A DNA stretch of 10,652 bases from assembly GCA_045632485.1 (NCBI GenBank), contig JAZQWT010000183.1, forward strand, positions 1 to 10,652, written 5' to 3'. Both the position numbers and the translations under genes were made by a program. This stretch comes from SIG575 sp045632485. GTDB taxonomy: Bacteria > Bacillota > Clostridia > Oscillospirales > Acutalibacteraceae. Positions 6,255-10,652 of the stretch are shown here, piece by piece (the stretch's first letter is position 1; each line of letters starts with the position of its first letter). The notes under the pieces were generated by a model. That model did no database searches. It saw only the letters and a list, made by a program, of their open reading frames with translations, and had not been told where the DNA came from.

Positions 6255-6260
6255 ATAAAA

Positions 6261-6336
6261 CTGTCGCACGGTATTTGTGTGGCTATCCTTGCTCCCGGAC
6301 AAGGGGGCCAATTTGACCAGAAGGAGGTGCTTGATA
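6261..6336 (+). promoter_or_regulatory. Structured rpsF leader, candidate S6:S18 autoregulatory element
   Basis: The leader forms TGGC/GCCA (6280-6283 with 6307-6310), an internal loop, and CCTTG/CAAGG (6287-6291 with 6300-6304), capped by CTCCCGGA, which contains CCG. Known rpsF leaders bind the S6:S18 complex through a conserved unpaired CCG near a hairpin, as an autoregulatory mimic of the 16S site. Gene context fits because both rpsF and rpsR are in this operon. The hairpin and CCG are seen; identity with the published motif is inferred. Confidence 0.5.
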
Positions 6337-6621
6337 ATGGCAGCAAACAGCTATGAAACCATGTTGGTTTTCTCAGTTAAAAACGGCGAAGAAAGCGCAA
6401 AGGCTCTCTACGAAAAGTTTAAGGCTCTCATTGAAAAGAACGGCACAATCAACTCTGTAGATGAGTGGGGCACACGTAAGCTCGCTTATCTCATTGATGA
6501 TGAAGCTGAAGGTTTCTATGTAGTTACAAACTTCTCTGCAGAACCCCAGTTCATCGCTGAACTCGACCGTCGTGCAAAAATCACTGATGGCGTACTTCGT
6601 ATTCTCACAGTAAGAAAATAA
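6337..6621 (+). CDS. rpsF: 30S ribosomal protein S6
   Basis: Encodes 94 residues, the usual S6 length. The sequence is typical along its length: YETMLVF at the first strand, EKNGTINSVDEWGTRKLAY in the middle, GFYVVTNF and a final ITDGVLRILTVRK. S6 binds the central domain of 16S rRNA as a heterodimer with S18, which is encoded two genes downstream. The ATG at 6337 is chosen because AAGGAGG (6321-6327) is 9 nt upstream and it gives the family length; the frame extends back to 6277 but that portion is the structured leader. The operon order rpsF-ssb-rpsR is widely conserved. Expression is driven by the consensus promoter at 6226-6254. Confidence 0.97.
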   Translation: MAANSYETMLVFSVKNGEESAKALYEKFKALIEKNGTINSVDEWGTRKLAYLIDDEAEGFYVVTNFSAEPQFIAELDRRAKITDGVLRILTVRK

Positions 6622-6651
6622 GGATAACACGAAAGGAAAAGGTATTGAATT

Positions 6652-7095
6652 ATGCTTAACAATGTTGTTCTTATGGGAAGACTTACCGCTGACCCTGAGC
6701 TTCGTCAGACAAGTACAGGTATCGAGGTAACATCTTTCTCTATCGCCATCGACAGAGGTTATGTCCGTCAGGGTGAAGAACGCCAGACCGATTTTATCAA
6801 TTGTGTTGCTTGGCGTCAGACAGCGAAATTCATCTCTTCATATTTCCGTAAAGGTCAGATGATTGCAGTTACAGGCTCAATCCAGACAAGAAACTATGAA
6901 GATAAGAACGGCAACAAACGTGTTGCAACAGATGTTGTTGTTGCAACTGCAAGTTTCTGCGGTTCAAAGAGTGAAACAGGTGCTGTATCTGCTCCCGCAA
7001 ACGGTAATTCCTACTCTGCTCCTGCAGCTTCTTATTCAACAGCAGTTGCATCAGATTTTGAGGAACTTCAGGGTGACGATGATCTTCCGTTCTAA
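6652..7095 (+). CDS. ssb: Single-stranded DNA-binding protein
   Basis: Encodes 147 residues. The N-terminal OB fold (about 1-105) has the characteristic NVVLMGRLTADPELR, FSIAIDR, DFINCVAWRQTAKF, KGQMIAVTGSIQTR and YEDKNGNKR segments. A low-complexity Ala/Ser/Tyr linker (about 110-135) leads to the acidic tip DDDLPF, the protein-interaction tail through which SSB recruits replication and repair partners. The protein coats single-stranded DNA as a tetramer. The gene begins 30 nt after rpsF with a purine-rich ribosome binding site (AAAGGAAAAGG) and is cotranscribed with the S6 and S18 genes. Nothing is missing relative to the family. Confidence 0.97.
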   Translation: MLNNVVLMGRLTADPELRQTSTGIEVTSFSIAIDRGYVRQGEERQTDFINCVAWRQTAKFISSYFRKGQMIAVTGSIQTRNYEDKNGNKRVATDVVVATASFCGSKSETGAVSAPANGNSYSAPAASYSTAVASDFEELQGDDDLPF

Positions 7096-7133
7096 GTTTT
7101 TGGAACACATAATTTTTTAAGGAGGTAAATCAC

Positions 7134-7376
7134 ATGGCTTACGATAAATCAAACCGTCCTAACAGAAAAGGACGCAAAAAGGTTTGTGCTTTCTGTGTAG
7201 ACAAAACAACAGAAATCGATTACAAGGATATTGCTAAACTCGGTAAATTCACATCCGACAGAGCTAAAATCCTCCCCAGAAGAGTAACAGGCACTTGTGC
7301 AAAACACCAGAGAGAGCTTACAACAGCTATCAAACGTGCTCGTCAGGTTGCTCTTATGCCCTACACAGCAGACTGA
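7134..7376 (+). CDS. rpsR: 30S ribosomal protein S18, zinc-binding form
   Basis: Encodes 80 residues of S18, which pairs with S6 on the 30S platform. Typical segments are DYKDIAKLGKFTSDRAKILPRR and KHQRELTTAIKRARQVALMPY. It carries a CxxC...CxxH set (Cys18, Cys21, Cys55, His58), which marks the zinc-binding C+ form; some bacteria have a cysteine-free paralogue used under zinc limitation. AAGGAGGT (7119-7126) is 7 nt before the ATG. It is the last gene of the operon, 38 nt after ssb and followed by an intrinsic terminator. Zinc binding is inferred from the residues. Confidence 0.97.
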   Translation: MAYDKSNRPNRKGRKKVCAFCVDKTTEIDYKDIAKLGKFTSDRAKILPRRVTGTCAKHQRELTTAIKRARQVALMPYTAD

Positions 7377-7395
7377 TTTAATCAGAAATAATTTA

Positions 7396-7426
7396 TGCCT
7401 ACCGATTTTCGGTAGGCATTTTTTTA
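7396..7426. terminator. Intrinsic terminator of the rpsF operon
   Basis: A perfect 9-bp stem TGCCTACCG/CGGTAGGCA (7396-7404 with 7410-7418) with loop ATTTT is followed by a run of T ending at 7426. On the minus strand the downstream tail is only moderately T-rich, so use by the converging spoVAD transcript is possible but weaker. Confidence 0.92.
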
Positions 7427-7440
7427 TGCTATATGAATTA

Positions 7441-7605
7441 TCAATCAATTTCTATAAACTTTTTTGATTTCAGAATCCTGCAGGCACAGATACCTGAACA
7501 TACAAAAGTAATGATAATTACAATCCATTTTATACATTCAATCATTTTAAGAACCTGTGAACTGCACTTTATAGTTGACAGAAGACACATTATGTGGTGT
7601 AACAT
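7441..7605 (-). CDS. Small Cys-rich single-helix membrane peptide (54 aa) coupled to spoVAD
   Basis: This short frame, MLHHIMCLLSTIKC onwards, encodes 54 residues and ends in TGA at 7443-7441. Its start lies 3 nt after the spoVAD stop, and its ribosome binding site AAAGGAG lies inside the last codons of spoVAD, 8 nt before the ATG, so translation would be coupled. It has six cysteines (7, 14, 24, 36, 40, 42), one predicted membrane helix (about 27-45, WIVIIITFVCSGICAC) and a basic end after it (RILKSKK). I recognise no family. It occupies the place where spoVAE normally follows spoVAD but is too short and unlike SpoVAE. It could be a sporulation-specific membrane peptide or a chance ORF; the strong coupling favours a real gene. 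Confidence 0.6.
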   Translation of the reverse strand: MLHHIMCLLSTIKCSSQVLKMIECIKWIVIIITFVCSGICACRILKSKKFIEID

Positions 7606-7608
7606 TTT

Positions 7609-8607
7609 TTACACTCCTTTCAATAATACTCCGTGGGCAATGCCGGGAATTGATTCGCCCTGCATTGTAGAAACAGGGGAGAGTAAAGCACCTGTTGCAA
7701 CAAAAAGAACTTTTTTAAGTTCGCCTGTGCACAATCTTTTATAGATATATGAATTTACTATACTTGCACTGCAACCGCAGCCTGAACCGCCTGCGTGAAC
7801 ATCCTGTTCTTCGCGGTAAAACATCATCTTTCCGCAGTCATTGTGAAAGTGAGAGATATCAATACCGTAATCTTTTTTCATAAGTTCAATGAGAAGCTCG
7901 CTTCCTACAAACCCAAGGTCGCCTGTAAGAATCAGGTCATAATCTTCAGGTGTTGTTTTTGTTTGTTGCAGGTAGGTGTGAATTGTATCAGCAGCTGCCG
8001 GAGCCATTGCTGCCCCCATATTGTTGGCGTCAGTTATGCCTAAATCCTGAATTTTGCCGAAAATTACACTATCAACATAAACCTGAGACTTTGTATTTCC
8101 CAGAACAGATGCACCTGCTGCCGTACAGGTTCTCTGTGCAGTTGGTGTCCGCTGACCGCCGTATTCAAGAGGAAAACGGAACTGTTTTTCACTTGAGCAG
8201 AAATGTGATGAGGTGGCGGCTATGGCTCTTTTTACAGCACCGCTTGCAACAAAAACAGATGCAGTTGCAAGTGTGAGTGCCATTGTAGAACATGCACCGT
8301 ACATACCAACAAAAGGAACGGATAAATCACGTATGCCGAAAGTTGAACCGGTACATTGATTGAGTAAATCACCTGCAAAAAGAATATCAATGTCTTCTTT
8401 CTGCAAGCCTGATTTTTCAATGGCCTTTTCTATTGCTTTTTTCTGCAGAGTGCTTTCAGCTTTTTCCCAGCTTTCTTCACCGAAAGTCACATCCTCATAA
8501 ATTTCATCGAACTCATTTCTTAAAGGTCCTTCGCCCTCATCTTTTCCCACAATTGATGCGGTTGAAATTATTGCAGGGGAAGTTTTGAATTTTATTACTC
8601 TGTTCAT
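7609..8607 (-). CDS. spoVAD: Stage V sporulation protein AD
   Basis: Encodes 332 residues, close to the usual 335-340, matching SpoVAD throughout. It has the thiolase-like fold with FAGDLLNQCTGS (78-88), the GACST nucleophile-like loop (Cys106), AATSSHF (130-136), LEYGGQRTPTAQ, MAPAAADTIHTYL, ILTGDLGFVGS, NDCGKMM, AGGSGCGCSA and VATGALLSP. SpoVAD is a soluble dipicolinic-acid-binding component of the SpoVA channel; it acts in the forespore inner membrane complex during DPA uptake and germination release. GGTGA lies 4 nt before the ATG. Its usual upstream partner spoVAC is present 1.8 kb away on the same strand but separated by an opposite-strand transporter gene, so spoVAD must have its own promoter. 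I found no clear sigma-G promoter in the 88 bp upstream. Confidence 0.97.
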   Translation of the reverse strand: MNRVIKFKTSPAIISTASIVGKDEGEGPLRNEFDEIYEDVTFGEESWEKAESTLQKKAIEKAIEKSGLQKEDIDILFAGDLLNQCTGSTFGIRDLSVPFVGMYGACSTMALTLATASVFVASGAVKRAIAATSSHFCSSEKQFRFPLEYGGQRTPTAQRTCTAAGASVLGNTKSQVYVDSVIFGKIQDLGITDANNMGAAMAPAAADTIHTYLQQTKTTPEDYDLILTGDLGFVGSELLIELMKKDYGIDISHFHNDCGKMMFYREEQDVHAGGSGCGCSASIVNSYIYKRLCTGELKKVLFVATGALLSPVSTMQGESIPGIAHGVLLKGV

Positions 8608-8695
8608 TTAATCACCATATTTATTATCTGTTTCTATTTACTTTTTATTCTTAAAATGTTATTATAAAAACAGATGCGAAAAAGGAGAATGAAAA
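8608..8695. promoter_or_regulatory. Divergent region between spoVAD and the MFS gene
   Basis: This AT-rich 88-bp spacer must hold a promoter for each gene. ATTATA/TATAAA at 8661-8668 could serve as a -10 on either strand, but neither direction has a convincing -35, and no good forespore sigma-G match was found. Confidence 0.35.
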
Positions 8696-9934
8696 ATGAA
8701 TTTTAAAAGAACAAAGCTTGCGTGTTATTCAACATACCTTTCTATGTCGGCTGTTTTTTGTCTGCCGTCGATGCTCTTTGTTACATTCAGAGAAACATAT
8801 GGTATTTCCTATACTCTTCTCGGAACGCTTGTACTGACAAATTTCTGTACTCAGTTTCTTGTTGACCTGATTTTTACATTCTTTACGAAACATTTCAATG
8901 TAAAAACTGTAGTCAGAGTAATGCCGTTAATTACCTGTGCAGGTCTTCTGGTTTATGCGATTTTCCCCACTATGTTTCCGGAGTATGCCTATGCGGGACT
9001 CCTTGCGGGAACAGTTATTTTTTCAATAGCTGCAGGCCTCAGCGAAGTGCTTCTCAGTCCTGTTGTTGCGGCAATTCCTTCTGAAACACCTGAGAAAGAT
9101 ATGAGTATTCTCCATTCTCTTTATGCTTACGGTGTTGTATTTGTAGTTGTGGTCAGCACAATCTTCTTCAGACTTTTCGGTGCTGAAAACTGGATGTATC
9201 TTGCATCCTTCTTCGGACTTCTGTCTATTGTTTCCTGTGTGCTTTTCTGCACTTCTCCTATGCCCGAAATGAATCTTACACAAGAAAAAAGCGAGGGCAA
9301 AGGAACAAAAAAAGGTTTCGCGATGGCGCTTTGTGTTATGTGTATTTTCCTTGGCAGTGCGGCAGAAAACTCAATGACTAACTGGATTTCAAGTTACATA
9401 GAAAATGCACTTAATATTTCAAAGGCAGTAGGCGATATTTTAGGTCTTACTTTGTTTGCTGTGCTTCTCGGTGTTGCCAGAACGCTTTATGCAAAATACG
9501 GCAAAAATATTTCAAACACACTTCTGCTTGGTATGATAGGTGCAACAGCCTGTTATCTGATTGCAGCAATTTCCACAATCCCTGTTGTTTCAATGATTGC
9601 CTGTGTGTTTACAGGTTTCTGTACATCAATGCTCTGGCCCGGTACACTCATTCTTATGGAAGAAAAAATCCCCAATCCCGGTGTGGCGGCATATGCTCTT
9701 ATGGCAGCAGGCGGAGATTTCGGTGCATCTGTTTCACCTCAGCTTTTAGGTGCAGTTGCAGACAAGGTTGCAGTAAGCAAATTTGCTTCAGATATGAGTG
9801 CAACACTTAATCTTACAACTGAACAGATTGGTATGAAAGCGGGTATGCTCACTGCAATGATTTTCCCCTTGCTCGGCATCGGAGTGCTGATTTTTATAAA
9901 GGGATATTTCAAAAAGCAGAAAAATAAAATATAA
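8696..9934 (+). CDS. MFS transporter, possibly sugar-permease-like (FHS type)
   Basis: Encodes 412 residues with about 12 hydrophobic helices in two six-helix halves, joined by a charged cytoplasmic loop (about residues 196-207, TQEKSEGKGTKK). This is the major facilitator architecture. The overall pattern (GLSEVLLSPVVAAIPSE, LHSLYAYGVV, GTLILMEEKIP, MAAGGDFGASVSPQ) resembles the fucose-permease-like (FHS) branch of MFS in Firmicutes, but the substrate cannot be read from sequence. AAAGGAG (8681-8687) is 8 nt before the ATG. It lies alone on the plus strand between two minus-strand spoVA genes and has its own terminator. This arrangement suggests that it was inserted into, or rearranged within, a once-contiguous spoVA operon. 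Confidence 0.88.
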   Translation: MNFKRTKLACYSTYLSMSAVFCLPSMLFVTFRETYGISYTLLGTLVLTNFCTQFLVDLIFTFFTKHFNVKTVVRVMPLITCAGLLVYAIFPTMFPEYAYAGLLAGTVIFSIAAGLSEVLLSPVVAAIPSETPEKDMSILHSLYAYGVVFVVVVSTIFFRLFGAENWMYLASFFGLLSIVSCVLFCTSPMPEMNLTQEKSEGKGTKKGFAMALCVMCIFLGSAAENSMTNWISSYIENALNISKAVGDILGLTLFAVLLGVARTLYAKYGKNISNTLLLGMIGATACYLIAAISTIPVVSMIACVFTGFCTSMLWPGTLILMEEKIPNPGVAAYALMAAGGDFGASVSPQLLGAVADKVAVSKFASDMSATLNLTTEQIGMKAGMLTAMIFPLLGIGVLIFIKGYFKKQKNKI

Positions 9935-9946
9935 AATATCATTGTA

Positions 9947-9966
9947 TCACAATTGTAAAATTGTGA
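9947..9966. terminator. Small AT-rich hairpin after the MFS gene
   Basis: TCACAATT/AATTGTGA (9947-9954 with 9959-9966) with a GTAA loop. It has no T tract, so it may pause or protect the transcript rather than terminate it. Confidence 0.4.
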
Positions 9967-9986
9967 GTACAGGAAAAGGCTGAAAA

Positions 9987-10018
9987 CACCGATACGCTAC
10001 AGCGTATCGGTGCTTTTT
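9987..10018. terminator. Bidirectional intrinsic terminator between the MFS gene and the spoVAC side
   Basis: A perfect 11-bp stem CACCGATACGC/GCGTATCGGTG (9987-9997 with 10002-10012) with loop TACA is followed by CTTTTT on the plus strand. On the minus strand it is followed by TTTTC, so it can also stop transcripts arriving from spoVAC. Confidence 0.9.
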
Positions 10019-10063
10019 AATGCATAATTGTGACGTAAGTTCGCATTTCAAAGAAATACTGCC

Positions 10064-10338
10064 TAGGGTAGCACATATAATCCGAACACGCCAAAAAGTC
10101 AATCTTTTTAAGTCTTTTCGGCGTTTCGTGTTTGAAAGGCGTTAGCCTTTCTTCACACTCAGCCACCAAAAATTCAATAAAAATCTTCAACTTTTTGGTC
10201 GAAGATTTTTTATAGAAATGATTTTTGGTGAACCGAGGCAAAAACACAGCAAATCCTGACGGATTTGCGAGTATTTTAACAAAGGGTCAGCGAAAATCAG
10301 CCTGTAAAAAACGGGTTCAGATTATTTGCGCTACCCTA
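10064..10338. ncRNA. Structured non-coding element with 27-bp terminal inverted repeats
   Basis: The ends (10064-10090 and 10312-10338) are inverted repeats with 23 of 27 matches. Inside are several good stems: 10089-10098 with 10114-10123; GAAAGGC/GCCTTTC (10134-10140 with 10145-10151); 10164-10173 with 10221-10230, enclosing 10179-10188 with 10201-10210; and GCAAATCC/GGATTTGC (10249-10256 with 10261-10268). No credible ORF covers it. Read as minus-strand RNA, three of the five mismatches counted in the long stem and the 10089 hairpin become G-U pairs; read as plus-strand RNA, none do. It is either a structured RNA, possibly in the spoVAC 3' untranslated region, or a folded-back mobile element. 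I see no target-site duplication. Confidence 0.5.
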
Positions 10339-10371
10339 AGGGAATTCAGCGTTAGTGCTCTCCCTTTTTTT
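10338..10371 (+). terminator. Terminator-like hairpin at the right end of the structured element
   Basis: AAGGGA/TCCCTT (10338-10343 with 10361-10366), with a short inner AGC/GCT pairing, runs into a T tract ending at 10371. The T tract is on the plus strand only, so it would end a plus-strand RNA. This conflicts with the G-U evidence for a minus-strand RNA. Confidence 0.5.
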
Positions 10372-10380
10372 GTCCTGAAA

Positions 10381-10652
10381 TTATACAATTGCGGTAATCC
10401 AATAAATTATTCCGTAAACAAATGCTGCAAGGGTGGAGTAAAGAATTACAGGTCCTGCAAGCTTGAAAATATTTGCAGCAGTGCCGAGGATGCTGCCTTC
10501 TGTTTTGAATTCCATTGCAGGGGAAACAACGGAGTTTGCAAAGCCTGTTATGGGAACAATAGTACCTGCACCTGCAACTTTTGCTATTTTATCGAATATG
10601 CCGATACCTGTGAGAATTGCCGTAATTACTATGAGTGTTACGGATACAGCTG
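10381..10652 (-). CDS. spoVAC: Stage V sporulation protein AC, C-terminal part (runs off the window)
   Basis: The minus-strand frame is open from the right edge to a TAA at 10383-10381, giving about 90 codons. The segment GAGTIVPITGFANSVVSPA, then EFKTEGSILG and AGPVILY, is characteristic of the SpoVAC C-terminal half; the SpoVAE equivalent differs (TVPLTGFGNTLAKG). Hydrophobic helices flank it (VSVTLIVITAILTGIGIFDK; GPVILYSTLAAFVYGIIYW). SpoVAC is an integral membrane channel subunit of the SpoVA complex that moves dipicolinic acid across the spore inner membrane and can act as a mechanosensitive pore. The start and N-terminal part are outside the window. Downstream it is not followed by spoVAD directly but by the structured element and the convergent MFS gene. 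Confidence 0.92.
   Translation of the reverse strand, partial: AVSVTLIVITAILTGIGIFDKIAKVAGAGTIVPITGFANSVVSPAMEFKTEGSILGTAANIFKLAGPVILYSTLAAFVYGIIYWITAIV

Noticed and set aside
6277..6336. 20-residue N-terminal extension of S6
   Set aside because: This stretch is the structured leader with the ribosome binding site; S6 of normal length begins at 6337.
7441..7605. Calling the small ORF after spoVAD spoVAE
   Set aside because: SpoVAE is about twice as long, with several helices and a GAGATVPLTGFG-type motif; none of this is present.
7433..7744. 103-codon plus-strand ORF opposite the end of spoVAD
   Set aside because: It is antisense to a clear spoVAD coding region and the coupled 54-codon frame, and it lacks a ribosome binding site.
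8652..8685. Sigma-G promoter for spoVAD
   Set aside because: A CATTTTA-like -10 can be read on the minus strand, but the nearest -35-like GCATC is only 14 bp away and imperfect, so I do not call it.
10017..10247. 76-codon minus-strand ORF through the structured element
   Set aside because: It has no ribosome binding site, its frame simply crosses the inverted repeat and internal hairpins, and the residue pattern shows no domain or membrane logic.

Overview
The window looks like a chromosomal segment of a low-to-mid GC, endospore-forming, anaerobic Firmicute, most likely a gut-type Clostridia/Oscillospirales member. The reasons are the SpoVA sporulation genes, strong AGGAGG-type ribosome binding sites, sigma-A consensus promoters, a Fe-dependent FucO-type alcohol dehydrogenase behind a Clostridia-style Rex operator, a plant-polysaccharide esterase family member, and dispersed hairpin repeats of a kind I associate with gut Clostridia genomes.

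Layout. 2-1096 (+) is the 3' part of a PHP-superfamily metallohydrolase, ending at a bidirectional terminator shared with a convergent CE15-like esterase (1168-2253, -). The esterase and fucO (2433-3581, +) diverge from a 179-bp region holding one promoter for each gene and a perfect Rex-type palindrome upstream of the fucO promoter. 3582-4354 is a gene-free cluster of nested inverted repeats: four two-hairpin modules, a duplicated 59-bp unit, two hairpins with GTCATCCT-type tips, and repeated 14-bp AT palindromes. 4355-6118 (-) encodes a 587-residue membrane-anchored protein that I do not recognise. 6226-7426 is the classic rpsF-ssb-rpsR operon with a near-perfect sigma-A promoter, a structured leader and an intrinsic terminator.

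From 7441 to the right edge is a sporulation locus that appears interrupted. On the minus strand, spoVAC (10381 to beyond the edge) is separated from spoVAD (7609-8607) by an opposite-strand MFS transporter (8696-9934) and a compact, highly structured non-coding element of about 275 bp with 27-bp terminal inverted repeats (10064-10338). Immediately after spoVAD, where spoVAE would usually sit, is a translationally coupled 54-codon ORF for a six-cysteine, single-helix membrane peptide.

How the genes work together: the rpsF operon is housekeeping (30S ribosome and single-stranded DNA binding). SpoVAC and SpoVAD belong to the spore dipicolinic-acid channel. FucO and its Rex site suggest NADH-responsive control of fermentative aldehyde reduction. 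The best candidates for something undescribed are the structured element at 10064-10371, the small Cys-rich peptide after spoVAD, and the mirrored repeat cluster after fucO.
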